From positions 78,235 to 142,234 of the forward strand of contig NZ_JAAFYZ010000003.1 in the NCBI RefSeq assembly GCF_018274385.1: DNA of 64,000 nt, given 5' to 3'. The position numbers were made by a program, and so were the translations under genes. This document shows, in pieces, positions 43,044 to 51,301 of this stretch. This stretch comes from Catenulispora pinistramenti. GTDB lineage: Bacteria > Actinomycetota > Actinomycetes > Streptomycetales > Catenulisporaceae. The notes beneath the pieces are model-generated. The model was not told the origin of the DNA and did not search any database. It saw nothing but the letters and a program-made list of their open reading frames with translations. Each line of letters begins with the position of its first letter. Positions within the stretch are counted from its first letter, which is position 1.

Positions 43044-43412
43044 ATGAGCTCATCGAGTGGCAGGACGGAGCAGACGTTCCAGATCCTGACGGCATTGGTC
43101 GACGAGCCGCTACACGGCTACGGGATCATTCAGGAAGTTGGCCGGCTCTCCGAGGGCCGGACGCAGCTTCGGGTCGGGACCCTATATGGCGCACTGGATC
43201 GGCTGACGACTGAAGGGCTTCTAGTTCTGGACCGTGAGGAGACTGTGTCCGGACGTCTGCGTCGGTACTACCGGCTGACGGACGCAGGCGCGCAGGTCCT
43301 CGCGGTTGATGCCGAGCGAATGGCCGCTCAGGCCCAGGTGGCGCTGGGTAGGTTGCGGGCGCGAAGGGCCGGGGGCCACGGCCGGGGAGCTATCGCGGGA
43401 GGGGCGGTATGA
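43044..43412 (+). CDS. PadR-family transcriptional regulator
   Basis: 122 aa from the ATG at 43044. The winged helix (about residues 10-85) has LTALVDEPLHGYGIIQEVGRL and RVGTLYGALDRLTTEGLL, the PadR signature. The C-terminus is a basic tail with Gly. PadR repressors usually control the next gene and respond to a small molecule. Here the neighbour is a polytopic membrane protein whose ATG overlaps the PadR stop. Likely autoregulated through the palindrome just upstream. Confidence 0.85.
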   Translation: MSSSSGRTEQTFQILTALVDEPLHGYGIIQEVGRLSEGRTQLRVGTLYGALDRLTTEGLLVLDREETVSGRLRRYYRLTDAGAQVLAVDAERMAAQAQVALGRLRARRAGGHGRGAIAGGAV

Positions 43413-44389
43413 ACATTCTGGAATGGCGGTATCGACGGCTTCTGGCCTTGTTGCCCAGCGGATACCGGCAGCAGCGCGGTGAGGAGATGCTCGGCACGCT
43501 GTTGGACGGCGCCGCTCCAGGGCAGCAGCGGCCGCGGATCGATGAGGCGGCGAGCGTGGCCGTGCTGGCGCTGCGCGTTCGTACCGGCGCTACCGCTCCC
43601 GAGGCCGCGCTGACGTCTTCAGGGTTCGCGCTGCGGATGATGGCGTTGGCCGGCACGTTCTACTTCGCGGTCGGCGGCGTCGTCGCGGCGGCGATGTGGG
43701 GCACGCTACCGCTGTTCCGCAGAGACATCCTGCACGGCGACCTGAGTGATCACGGGTACTGGAGTTACGTCGTCTACGCCCTGGTGGTCCCCGCCCTGTG
43801 GTTGGCGACGTTCATCCTCTTGCTCCAGGGGTCCAGGCGCACCGGTCGTGTCTTGGCTGTGTTGGCCTTCATCGGGACGATCATCACCGTGGTTCGCCAG
43901 CGCGACACGTCCGAAACAGCGGTCGTCGCCTCTATAACCGTCTTGGCCGTGCTGGCGTCCTTCATCAGGTCGGCTCCGCCGGTGAAGGGCCGCCGCTGGT
44001 GGGTCGGCACCCTGGCCCTGATCGGCACGACGGCGTGCGTCATGTTCGCAAAGCACGATGACGAAAGAATCGCGAACCTGGTCGAGATCACCGTCACAGC
44101 GGCGGTGCTCGCCATCGCAGTCCACGTCCAGAAGTCACCGGCCTGGCCGCTCGGGTTGTCGGCCCTTGGCTTGCCGTTCCTGGGCAACTGGGGATCCTCT
44201 GGCGGACTGAAGTGGATCATAAACAACTGGGGATACTTCTCCGGGCACTCCTTCCGACCCGCACTCGCGATCGAAGCCCTCTTCATCGCTGCGGCGATGT
44301 TCTCCGTGACACGGGTGATGGTCGGCGCGTGGTGGCCGAACCGCCTTGCCCCTCCCATCTCGGATACTGAACCGCCCACGGCCGCCTAA
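43409..44389 (+). CDS. Polytopic membrane protein under PadR control
   Basis: 326 aa, ATGA overlap with padR-like stop. A soluble N-terminus (1-75, MNILEWRYRRLLALLPSGYR) resembles the short cytoplasmic heads of PadR partner proteins. About seven membrane helices follow (for example ALAGTFYFAVGGVVAAAMWG, SYVVYALVVPALWLATFILL and ALAIEALFIAAAMFSVTRVM). No transporter signature is seen. Probably a membrane stress or export protein, as is common for PadR-linked genes; function unknown. Confidence 0.7.
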   Translation: MNILEWRYRRLLALLPSGYRQQRGEEMLGTLLDGAAPGQQRPRIDEAASVAVLALRVRTGATAPEAALTSSGFALRMMALAGTFYFAVGGVVAAAMWGTLPLFRRDILHGDLSDHGYWSYVVYALVVPALWLATFILLLQGSRRTGRVLAVLAFIGTIITVVRQRDTSETAVVASITVLAVLASFIRSAPPVKGRRWWVGTLALIGTTACVMFAKHDDERIANLVEITVTAAVLAIAVHVQKSPAWPLGLSALGLPFLGNWGSSGGLKWIINNWGYFSGHSFRPALAIEALFIAAAMFSVTRVMVGAWWPNRLAPPISDTEPPTAA

Positions 44390-44491
44390 CTAACTAGGGT
44401 TCGGAGACTGAAGGCGGCAGCAACAGTCATGTTGCTTAGCCTCCAGGCCACAGACGGATCTGACCAGCGCAAACGGAAGGACGGAAACGAT

Positions 44492-45214
44492 TCATTGGTC
44501 TGCTAGCACTGGCGAGAGAACGGAGGGGAGCCAGAGTTCGGCATCGCGTGGGCATCCATGGGTGGCCCGTCCGGAAGCGCTGATGGTGACTCGGCGCCCG
44601 CCGAGGTTGCCGGTTCCGTCCCCGAGACCGGTCCACTGGGGGTCCCGCACCGTCAGCGCGATATGCGCTGATTCCCACAGCCCAGTGACTACGAGCACAC
44701 ATCCGCGCTGCCTGTTTGAGGGACGGACGCCGTTGGTGATCCGGCGCAGCTGGGCGGCATTAGGCGAGCGGGGCGCATGGAGCAACACGAGGTCTACCGC
44801 TCCGGCGAGCACGGCGGTGGCGTCGGGCCAGCGCTCTCCGGGCTCGTCGAGCATCAGCACCTTGGACAGGTCGGCGCCGAGGCCGGAGGCAGCGGCGATG
44901 CCGAAGTTCGGATAGCCGATCACCCCGACCCATGCGCCGCCGGCGGTGGCGCTGGCCACGAGTGAGAGCGTGAGGTAGGAGATGGCGCCGTTGCCGGCGA
45001 AGGTGCTGCCAGTCCGGGGCGGCGCGCTGACGATGGTGCCGCGGGCGAGGACACCGCCGGGGATCAGCGGGCGCAGGAGCGGGTGGAGGGGGATGTCGCC
45101 GCCGTCGGACGGTTCACGTCGTCGGACTTCGGGGGCGGTGCCGTTGTCGACCAGATGCTGCCGGAGGCGCGTGAGCTCGGCGTCGCGGTCCTGCCGGGGT
45201 AACGGGACAGCCAT
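44492..45214 (-). CDS. ImuA'/RecA-like protein
   Basis: 240 aa. The RecA-like core has a P-loop region SAPPRTGSTFAGNGAISYLTL, in which the usual Lys-Ser/Thr is altered. Then come GGAWVGVIGYPNFGIAAASGLG, the beta-strand VDLVLLHAP and ARRITNG-like loops. This layout resembles the actinobacterial ImuA'-type proteins that normally sit with a Y-family polymerase ImuB and DnaE2. No such partner is nearby, so it is an orphan. It lies 11 bases downstream of an 84-aa gene and shares its SOS-box promoter (inference), consistent with DNA-damage induction. Confidence 0.6.
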   Translation of the reverse strand: MAVPLPRQDRDAELTRLRQHLVDNGTAPEVRRREPSDGGDIPLHPLLRPLIPGGVLARGTIVSAPPRTGSTFAGNGAISYLTLSLVASATAGGAWVGVIGYPNFGIAAASGLGADLSKVLMLDEPGERWPDATAVLAGAVDLVLLHAPRSPNAAQLRRITNGVRPSNRQRGCVLVVTGLWESAHIALTVRDPQWTGLGDGTGNLGGRRVTISASGRATHGCPRDAELWLPSVLSPVLADQ

Positions 45215-45225
45215 GACCCAGGCGG

Positions 45226-45480
45226 TCAGGCAGCCGACGGGTACACGACGATCGTGGCCGACGACCTGAGGGTGGCGTGGGGCAGTCCGTTGCGGGTGAG
45301 GGTGGCGACAAGTTCCTCTCGCGGGCCGCTCCGGCGGAGCCCTTCGCCGTGTGCGGTGATCGTGCCGGCCCGCGGGTCGATCGTGACGGCGACACCGAGA
45401 GGGAGTCCGTAGGCGGCTTCGAGGCGGACGATCTCGTGGGTGATGGCGTCAGCGATGGGCTGGAGGGGTTCGGAGGTCAC
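45226..45480 (-). CDS. Small hypothetical protein, SOS-linked operon leader gene
   Basis: 84 aa from the GTG at 45480. An in-frame TTG at 45501 would lie inside the SOS box, so the GTG is preferred. The peptide runs VTSEPLQPIADAITHEIVRL onwards to RSSATIVVYPSAA. It has no recognised domain but good codon use. It is the first gene after a LexA-like site and 11 bases from the RecA-like gene. It may be a helper of the RecA-like protein. Its GTG lacks a strong ribosome site, so a leaderless transcript is possible. Confidence 0.5.
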   Translation of the reverse strand: MTSEPLQPIADAITHEIVRLEAAYGLPLGVAVTIDPRAGTITAHGEGLRRSGPREELVATLTRNGLPHATLRSSATIVVYPSAA

Positions 45481-45493
45481 CGATGCAGGGTAT

Positions 45494-45509
45494 TCGAACA
45501 AATGTTCGC
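45494..45509. promoter_or_regulatory. LexA (SOS) box
   Basis: TCGAACAAATGTTCGC fits the actinobacterial SOS-box consensus TCGAAC-N4-GTTCGA with a single mismatch in the last base. It lies 14 bases upstream of the GTG of the 84-aa gene on the minus strand, a position that would block a promoter. It supports control of the ImuA'-like operon by DNA damage. Confidence 0.75.
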
Positions 45510-45571
45510 GGACAATGGAGCGAGCTACCCGTTCACTAGATCGGGTGACCTGTGACGTGACTCGGTACTTG

Positions 45572-45664
45572 ACACAGCCATCACTGCGGCAGCGGAAGTC
45601 ACTACGACAGCGGGCATCACGACAGCGGAAGTCACTACGACCTTGGGCACTACGACAGCGGTCA
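45572..45664. repeat. Short degenerate tandem repeat
   Basis: A 93-base tract of imperfect units such as GCGGAAGTCACTACGAC and GCGGGCATCACGAC. One plus-strand frame reads as His/Tyr/Asp/Gly/Ser repeats ending SGHY then TGA, but it follows a TGA with no start codon. A minus-strand frame reads VVVTSAVVMPAVVV. No coding role is supported. It lies between the SOS operon and a small minus-strand ORF. Confidence 0.5.
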
Positions 45665-45859
45665 CTACTGATGGGTTGGGGCCGTTAAAGGTGACGGCCT
45701 TGGCCCGCCGAGCAAGGATCCGCGCGCCCTTTCGGAGCGAGCGCTCTGGTGGCGTTTTGGCGGCGTGCCGGCTCCTCGGACCAGCTGTTGTTCCATCCCT
45801 GTGGCAGCCGCTTGCGCCATGGCAGTCCCGATGGCGGACACCCAGCTTTGATCGAACGG

Positions 45860-46096
45860 CTACCGCACAGACCCATGGCCGGCGATGGCGCGCGGCGCCG
45901 GTCCGCAACCGCCTAGCCGTGCCGTCCTGTTCGCTGCCGGTGCCACTGCGAGCGCGGCCGAGGCGTAGGTGGCGGGTACCATGGCGCGTTCGTCTATCCA
46001 TGTCAACGCCGCCCCAGTACCAGCAGTCAACGCGGCGGCCGCGAGCATTACAGCGGAGCACATCGAGCCTATGGGCGCGTCTCTGAGCTTGCGCAC
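45860..46096 (-). CDS. Possible small membrane protein
   Basis: 78 aa, GTG start with GGGGACGTGG upstream. It contains two hydrophobic segments (about residues 11-32 GSMCSAVMLAAAALTAGTGA and 40-55). The C-terminus is Pro/Gly/Ala-rich. Other frames across this region are also open, so the assignment is uncertain. No family recognised. Confidence 0.3.
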   Translation of the reverse strand: MRKLRDAPIGSMCSAVMLAAAALTAGTGAALTWIDERAMVPATYASAALAVAPAANRTARLGGCGPAPRAIAGHGSVR

Positions 46097-46309
46097 CCAC
46101 GTCCCCTGCCTGCACCGCCTCGCCCGGAGGCGATCCTAGAGCTGATTGAGACCGGCCATGTGGTGTAGGGCCTTGATTCCCTCAGGCCGAGGACGATGGG
46201 TGACTGGTCAGGCCACGGACAAAGGGTCCTGGCGCGGGCGGCTCATGCTGACGGCTACGTCATGGGCTGAGACGGTGCGAAGGATTGCCTATGAATCCGC
46301 CGGAAGGTA

Positions 46310-46915
46310 ATGACGGGGGCAACTGGCGCCCCCATGATGGATCCAGTGACCTGGGGTGGTTGGTGCGTAGCTCTGAGTGCGACCGAGGGGGCAGTCTATA
46401 TGGGGTACCGATGGGGATGGATTCAAATCCGGTGGCGGTATCCGAAGTACGGGCGAGGCCCGTACTTCTACGCACATCAGGAGTCATTCGAGTCCCCACA
46501 GCTGGCCCGTTGGAGCCTGCAAGCCCATCTGGACCGCTACGACGTCGCTTCGGCTGAAGGTATCGGTGCGTCATGGCTGCGTACGGCACCGGACGCAGCT
46601 GTAGAGATCTTCGTGTTTTGCCCGCCGACTGCATGGATCGTGTTCTCCATCCCGGACGGTGTCTCCATCGACCAGGCGGCCTATCTACACCGGCACCCCG
46701 GCTCGTGGATCTGGAACTACCTGCGCTCGGACGTTCAGCAGACCAACCAGATCTTCTGCAACTATCAGATCAACTCCGGCGCCAGCTCGACCTCCAACTA
46801 CAGTGGCACTTCCAGCTCCACCTCCGCCTCTGGATGCCTACAAGCGCTTGTCTTCGCCTTAGGCAATGGTGGTGTGCTCGCCAGCGCTTGGACACATAGC
46901 CGGTGGGGAATCTGA
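46310..46915 (+). CDS. Hypothetical protein
   Basis: 201 aa from ATG 46310; a start at the later MMDPVTW Met is possible. The sequence reads like a real protein with aromatic-rich segments (RYPKYGRGPYFYAHQESF, VFCPPTAWIVFSIPDG), then a Ser/Thr-rich stretch (SSTSNYSGTSSSTSAS) and a hydrophobic end (LQALVFALGNGGVLASAW). No family recognised. Not clearly in an operon with either neighbour. Confidence 0.4.
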   Translation: MTGATGAPMMDPVTWGGWCVALSATEGAVYMGYRWGWIQIRWRYPKYGRGPYFYAHQESFESPQLARWSLQAHLDRYDVASAEGIGASWLRTAPDAAVEIFVFCPPTAWIVFSIPDGVSIDQAAYLHRHPGSWIWNYLRSDVQQTNQIFCNYQINSGASSTSNYSGTSSSTSASGCLQALVFALGNGGVLASAWTHSRWGI

Positions 46916-47264
46916 CGCCCGCGCGGTGAGCTCGACTGTCGCCTGTACGACGTGTCTAACCGGAGGCGCGGGTCGCGAACCACAAGACTGGCACGCCGTT
47001 GACGGATGATGCGGACAGGGCTGCCGGAACCCTGTGGCAGGACTTGTGTCACGGCCGCGGCTCGACAGGTGGAGCTGTGATGGCCTCGAGGCGAAGTAGT
47101 CCGGCCGTTCGAACAGCCCGGGCTGTCCGCAGCGCGAGCAGTCCGGCCCAAGCCCTGATCGGGGTCAACAGAGCAACGTAGACCCCGGTCCTGCACGCAT
47201 CACCGGCCTTTGTCACCGAGCCGGCCCTCACCCGGAGGGCTGGGCGTGACGAAGGAGTCCCGGG
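46916..47264. other. Intergenic region before the methyltransferase operon
   Basis: About 350 bases. Open frames here lack ribosome sites or protein-like composition. A promoter for the methyltransferase-excisionase-integrase genes probably lies in it. No repeat or RNA recognised. Confidence 0.4.
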
Positions 47265-48194
47265 TTGAACGCCTCACCACTGGTCCCCGACAAACCGCCG
47301 CTGTCCGTGTGGGCTACCGCCCAGGACGGTCCGCGGGCCCAGCGCCGGGGCCGCTACCTGCAAGAGTCGGAAGCACATCCGGCGAAGATGTTCCCGGCGA
47401 TCGCCGCCCACGCCATCGCCTGCTACACCCAGCCTGGCGACCTGGTCATCGACCCCATGTGCGGGATCGGCACCACGCTGGTCGAGGCCATGCACCTGGA
47501 CCGCATGGCCATCGGCGTGGAGTACGAGCAGCGCTGGGTCGACTTGGCGGTCCGGAACGTGGAACGTGCCGTCAACCGGGGCGCCGCGGGATACGGCACG
47601 GTCGTGCGCGGCGATGCCCGCGAGATCGAGCGGCTGGTCGGTGCCGATGCGCACGGCAAAGCCGCGCTCGTGCTGACCTCGCCGCCGTACGGGCCGGCGA
47701 CACATGGCCACGTCAGAGCCTCCTTCGACGCTGACCAACCGGGTATCAGGAAGCGGAACCACCGCTACGGCGAAGATCGGAACAACCTGGCACGCCAAGG
47801 TGTAGACGGTCTGACCGACGGGTTCACCCGGATCCTGGCCGGCTCTCGAGCACTGCTACGCCCGGGCGGGTTCCTGGTCATCACCGCTCGGCCGTACCGC
47901 CGCACCGGCCGCATGATCGATATCCCGACCCTGGCCACACAGGCCGCCATCGCCGCCGGCTATGTCCTGCACGAACGGTGCGTCGCGCTGCTGGCGGCGG
48001 CGCGCGATGACGGGTTGCTGGCGCGTGCGTCCTTCTTCCAGCTGGTCAACGCCCGCAACGCGTTCGCCGCCGGAAACCCAACGCACGTCACCGCGCACGA
48101 GGAAGTGATCGTCGCCCGGCCCCGCGATGAGGACGTCGGCTGTGGCTGCGTGCCCTCCGTGCCTCTCGCACCGGAGGGACGGGGGGACGCATGA
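47265..48194 (+). CDS. DNA methyltransferase, SPPY type (N4-cytosine/N6-adenine)
   Basis: 309 aa from the TTG at 47265, chosen because GAAGGAG precedes it at good spacing. Motif I is DPMCGIGTTLVEAM (about residues 66-79) and motif IV is LTSPPYGPATHG (about 142-153), with motif I before motif IV. The TSPPY form is typical of N4-cytosine enzymes, but substrate base cannot be fixed from sequence. No restriction gene lies beside it, so it may protect the ICE from host restriction. The stop overlaps the next gene (ATGA). Confidence 0.8.
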   Translation: MNASPLVPDKPPLSVWATAQDGPRAQRRGRYLQESEAHPAKMFPAIAAHAIACYTQPGDLVIDPMCGIGTTLVEAMHLDRMAIGVEYEQRWVDLAVRNVERAVNRGAAGYGTVVRGDAREIERLVGADAHGKAALVLTSPPYGPATHGHVRASFDADQPGIRKRNHRYGEDRNNLARQGVDGLTDGFTRILAGSRALLRPGGFLVITARPYRRTGRMIDIPTLATQAAIAAGYVLHERCVALLAAARDDGLLARASFFQLVNARNAFAAGNPTHVTAHEEVIVARPRDEDVGCGCVPSVPLAPEGRGDA

Positions 48195-48529
48195 AGAGCG
48201 CAGAGGCCGATGACGACGGCGACCTGTTCGGTCAACTGGCGATCTGGCTGACTCAGGACTTCCCGCAGGAAGTCACTTCAGCAGGATCTGATGATTCCGG
48301 TCCAGATCGGCAGAAGTCGAGCTATGGTCTGCCTGCACCCAGCACCGATCACATCATCGACGTGGGCAGAAAGGATCCTAACTCAGCCAAAGGGCTGATC
48401 GATCGGCTGGATGCACACTGCTGCATCACGCCCCCGGCAGGACCGCAGGCCTCAAACGGGGAGTGCGTATGCCGCCCAGGCACGTCCCAGTCCGCAAGCC
48501 CCGAAGCTCAGCTGACGACCCCCTACTGA
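48191..48529 (+). CDS. Small hypothetical protein in the integration module
   Basis: 112 aa, ATGA overlap with the methyltransferase. The acidic N-terminus MKSAEADDDGDLFGQLAIWL is followed by a Ser/Pro/Asp-rich unstructured tail. Its 3' end overlaps the start of the excisionase-like gene in another frame. No family recognised; similar filler genes are common between methyltransferase and excisionase genes in actinobacterial ICEs. Confidence 0.5.
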   Translation: MKSAEADDDGDLFGQLAIWLTQDFPQEVTSAGSDDSGPDRQKSSYGLPAPSTDHIIDVGRKDPNSAKGLIDRLDAHCCITPPAGPQASNGECVCRPGTSQSASPEAQLTTPY

Positions 48530-48696
48530 GCATCCCCCAGGTCATCGCGGAACTCGGGATCAGCCGGGCGACCTTCTACCGCTGGCGGTCCCTGCGCAAA
48601 GGACCGACGGGCCTTCGCCTGCCCAACGGCTCCATCCGCGTCCGCCGCTCCGACCTTGACGCGTTCCTCGCCACATGCGAGGAGCCCCGTCACTGA
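48469..48696 (+). CDS. xis: Excisionase-like HTH protein
   Basis: 75 aa from ATG 48469, with GGGGAG upstream at good spacing. The helix-turn-helix is SIPQVIAELGISRATFYRW (about residues 22-40), followed by GPTGLRLPNGSIRVRRSDLDAFL, the wing and final strand seen in MerR-type/AlpA-like excisionases (HTH_17 family). It lies 66 bases upstream of the integrase on the same strand, the usual xis-int order. Role: direct excision of the ICE and probably regulation of the integrase. Confidence 0.8.
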   Translation: MPPRHVPVRKPRSSADDPLLSIPQVIAELGISRATFYRWRSLRKGPTGLRLPNGSIRVRRSDLDAFLATCEEPRH

Positions 48697-48762
48697 CCTG
48701 ACCACACCAATTGCGGCTCGGCAGCCTGAGCTGCCGAGCCGCCCGCCCTACGGGAGCACCAC

Positions 48763-50124
48763 GTGAACACCTTCGACGTCCGTATCTGGAGCATCCTCAC
48801 ACGTGTGCGGACCAAGAAGACCACCTATCAACTGCGCTGGGTCGTCAGTAAGCGCATCTTCTCCGCCGACTTCGATACCAAGGCGCTCGCCGATAGCCGG
48901 CGTGCGGAACTGTTGTTGGCCCAACGTCGTGGCGAAGGGTTCGACACCGAATCGGGGCTGCCCGAATCCGAAGCCCGTAAGCACAAGTCGGATGTCACTT
49001 GGTACGACCATGCCGTGGCGTTCCTGGACATGAAGTGGCCGGCCCTGGAAGCCGGCAGCCGCCGCGCTCTGGCGACGTCGCTGGCCACCGCGACCCTCGC
49101 GCTGGTCACCGACCAGCGGGGCATGCCGGACTACGACGACGCGTTTACAGCCCTGGTCAACTGGTCGTTCAACCGGCATGCCCGCATGGCCGGCGACCCG
49201 TCGGCCGAGTTCGCCGCAGCGATCGACTGGGTCCGCGGGCACTCGGTGCCCATCACGGCGTTGCGCGAGCCACGGACGGCGCGGGCAGCATACGACGCCA
49301 CCACGACCAGCCCTTCCGGGCAGCCATACGCGGCCAACACCTATAAGAACAAGGTCAAAGGCCTGAACGGCGCTATCAAATACGCAATCGAACTTGATCT
49401 ACTGGAGCGTAACCCACTGGATCGGATCAGCACGCCGCCACCGCGTACCACCACCGTGGTCGACAGCCGCGTGGTGATCAACCCGACACAGGCCCGCACG
49501 CTGCTCGCGGCGGTCGGACAGCAAGGTACGACCGGTGCGAGGTACGTCGCGTTCTTCGCGACGATGTACTTCGCAGCTCTACGTCCCAGCGAGGTCTTGG
49601 CACTGCGCAAACAGGACTGCTTCCTGCCCGAGAACGGCTGGGGGCGTCTCCGGTTTGCCGAGTCCAGCCCGTACGCCGGGGGCGCCTGGACCGACAGCGG
49701 TGACGACTCGCCACGCAAAGCCCTCAAACACCGTGCCAAGCACGAGAGCCGAAACGTTCCAGCTCATCCGGAGCTGGTTGCGCACCTGCGAGCGCACATC
49801 GAGAAGTTCGGCACGGCTCGTGACGGCCGGCTCTTCGTTCGCGCGAACGGAGGTGACATCCGTTATGCGACCTTCGCCAATATCTGGTCGATGGCCCGTA
49901 AGGCCGCGTTCTCGTCCGAGCAGTTTTTCTCTCCTCTCGGCAAGCGCCCCTATGACTTGCGTCATGCTGCGGTTTCAACGTGGTTGAACGCCGGCGTCAG
50001 TGCGCCGCAGGTCGCCGAATGGGCCGGCCACAGTGTCGACGTCTTGCTCTCCGTCTACGCCAAATGCATCGACGGGCACGAGCAACGGGACATCCGCCGC
50101 ATCGAAGATCAACTCCGCGACTAG
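48763..50124 (+). CDS. int: Site-specific tyrosine integrase of the ICE
   Basis: 453 aa. Catalytic residues: Arg in ALRPSEVLALR (about residue 276), His-x-x-Arg in YDLRHAAVSTWLNAGV (about 402-417), and His and Tyr in WAGHSVDVLLSVYAKC (about 425-440). The N-terminal half has a SAM-like core-binding domain and an arm-binding part. The gene ends about 300 bases from the 3' end of tRNA-Ala, which is the likely attachment site. It should be the enzyme that inserted this element. Confidence 0.9.
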   Translation: MNTFDVRIWSILTRVRTKKTTYQLRWVVSKRIFSADFDTKALADSRRAELLLAQRRGEGFDTESGLPESEARKHKSDVTWYDHAVAFLDMKWPALEAGSRRALATSLATATLALVTDQRGMPDYDDAFTALVNWSFNRHARMAGDPSAEFAAAIDWVRGHSVPITALREPRTARAAYDATTTSPSGQPYAANTYKNKVKGLNGAIKYAIELDLLERNPLDRISTPPPRTTTVVDSRVVINPTQARTLLAAVGQQGTTGARYVAFFATMYFAALRPSEVLALRKQDCFLPENGWGRLRFAESSPYAGGAWTDSGDDSPRKALKHRAKHESRNVPAHPELVAHLRAHIEKFGTARDGRLFVRANGGDIRYATFANIWSMARKAAFSSEQFFSPLGKRPYDLRHAAVSTWLNAGVSAPQVAEWAGHSVDVLLSVYAKCIDGHEQRDIRRIEDQLRD

Positions 50125-50387
50125 ACGTCTACCGAACGTGCCATCAGGTATCGGACGTGGTGGTGTGGTCTGCTCAGTGGGTGTATCGGGGCACTGACAG
50201 GGGGTTCACCCGGATTAGTGACACCGCTCACAGCCGGGCGCCGGCAAGCCGCCGGGGACTGGCTCGCGTATGGCTCGCGATCTTCGATAAGAGGTGATCG
50301 ATAGTGAGCCGTGGCGAGACAAGTTCCTTTGACGTGCTATCCCGAGAAAACCGCCCCGACCTGGGCGGCATCGCCCTGAGCAGCAAG
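50125..50387. other. Attachment-site flank
   Basis: About 260 bases between the integrase stop and the tRNA-side terminator hairpin. No gene is supported. It contains short repeats (for example GCCGGCAAGCCGCCGG) and may carry integrase arm-binding sites, which cannot be identified with confidence by eye. Confidence 0.35.
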
Positions 50388-50420
50388 GTGGCGCCCCCGT
50401 TTCCGAGGGCGCCACTTTTA
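50388..50420. terminator. Rho-independent terminator near the tRNA
   Basis: Arms GTGGCGCCC/GGGCGCCAC with a 10-nt loop, followed by TTTT on the plus strand. It would end plus-strand (integrase) transcripts. It also lies just past the tRNA 3' end on the minus strand, where no T-run follows. Confidence 0.7.
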
Positions 50421-50425
50421 CTATG

Positions 50426-50498
50426 TGGAGCTTAGGGGACTTGAACCCCTGACCTTTTGTCTGCCAGACAAATGCTCTACCAACTGAGCTAAAGCCCC
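50426..50498 (-). tRNA. tRNA-Ala, anticodon GGC
   Basis: 73 nt with a clean cloverleaf: acceptor stem GGGGCTT/AAGCTCC, D arm GCTC/GAGC, anticodon stem TTTGT/ACAAA with loop CTGGCAG (anticodon GGC), and TψC arm AGGGG/CCCCT. Pair 3:70 is G-U, the alanine identity element. CCA is not encoded. Reads GCC codons, common in GC-rich genomes. The 3' end is the inferred attachment site of the ICE. Confidence 0.95.
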
Positions 50499-50681
50499 AT
50501 CTGGTCCCCCGGTGAGATCGTCCGATCGATCTTGCTGATCTCCCCGGCGGGCGTTGCCTATATTAGCCAGAGCTGCCGGTGGATGGGAAATCGATTCGGG
50601 ACCTGGGGGTTTGGGCGTGGCGCGGCCGGGCCCCGGGGTGCGGGGTCCGGCCGTGGGGGTGGTGCCTTCGGTGGTGGGTCT

Positions 50682-51098
50682 TTACATCGCCGGGGGGCTG
50701 GTGCGGGGGGCCTGGCCTGTGGCGGCGGTGCCCATCGCGGTCGCGGCGTTGGTTGTGTTCTGGGCGCCGGCCACGTTGTCCTTGATGGACTGGGGGTTGG
50801 GGAGTTGGCCGTCGGGGGTCATCTTGTCCACCATGCCGGGGAGCTTGTCGGCCATGGCCTGCGCCGCCTGCTCGGGGGTGGTGCCGGCCTGCTGGGCGAT
50901 CTGCTCCATCTGGTCCTGGCCGATGGCCTGGGTGACCTGGTCGGCGTTGACCGGCTTGTTCTCGCCCTTGCCGATCCAGGACTGGACCTGCTCGCCGATG
51001 CTGCTCTTCTTCAGCTTGTCCAGGGCCTCGCTCATGCCGCCGCCGACGTTGTCGGTCAGCTGCTTCCAGAGTTTGCCCAGGTCCGGGGTATCGGCCAT
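50682..51098 (-). CDS. YidB family protein
   Basis: 138 aa from ATG 51098. MADTPDLGKLWKQLTDNVGG and later the pattern SSIGEQVQSWIGKGENKPVN and VTQAIGQDQMEQIAQQAG match YidB/DUF937 proteins. The C-terminus is a Thr/Ala/Pro tail. Function of the family is unclear; members are small soluble helical proteins. It is the first chromosomal gene to the right of the tRNA, divergent from the amidohydrolase. Confidence 0.8.
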   Translation of the reverse strand: MADTPDLGKLWKQLTDNVGGGMSEALDKLKKSSIGEQVQSWIGKGENKPVNADQVTQAIGQDQMEQIAQQAGTTPEQAAQAMADKLPGMVDKMTPDGQLPNPQSIKDNVAGAQNTTNAATAMGTAATGQAPRTSPPAM

Positions 51099-51301
51099 GG
51101 CGTTCCGCCTTTCGAGGAGGGCCCGGGCCGGGTGGCGTCGGGCCGTGTACGCGGGTCTTGTACGAGCCTTCGGTACGGCAGCCCGGGGTGCGCCGGTGGA
51201 GGCAGCCGTTCGGGGTAGCGGCGGCGTCGGCTTCGTCCGGACGGCCGGGTGTGGCGTGGTCCCGGGACGCCGCCCGCGCGCCATGCCGCCAGCCTGGCGG
51301 C

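Larger units (their letters stand above)
1..50446. mobile_element. Right-hand part of an integrative and conjugative element (ICE) inserted at tRNA-Ala
   Basis: A tyrosine integrase (48763-50124) and an excisionase-like HTH protein (48469-48696) end next to the 3' end of a tRNA-Ala gene, the classic integration layout. Further left on the same segment are VirB2-, VirB3/PrgI-, VirB4-, VirB6- and VirD4-like genes, a replication-relaxation protein, NlpC/P60, DUF2637 and many accessory genes. The right boundary is placed in the 3' part of the tRNA gene by inference, since tRNA-directed tyrosine integrases usually cross over there. I found no second copy of the tRNA 3' end in the window, so the left attachment site probably lies before position 1. 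Transfer uses VirB4/VirD4-type ATPases; I see no FtsK-like TraB gene. Confidence 0.75.

Noticed and set aside
45572..45664. Possible CRISPR array
   Set aside because: Units are short, degenerate and contiguous without unique spacers, and no cas genes are present in the window.
46999..47181. 60-codon plus-strand frame before the methyltransferase
   Set aside because: No ribosome site and composition typical of chance frames.
50426..50498. Looked for a second copy of the tRNA 3' end to mark the left ICE boundary
   Set aside because: No matching stretch such as GGACTTGAACCCC was noticed elsewhere in the window; scanning by eye is not exhaustive.
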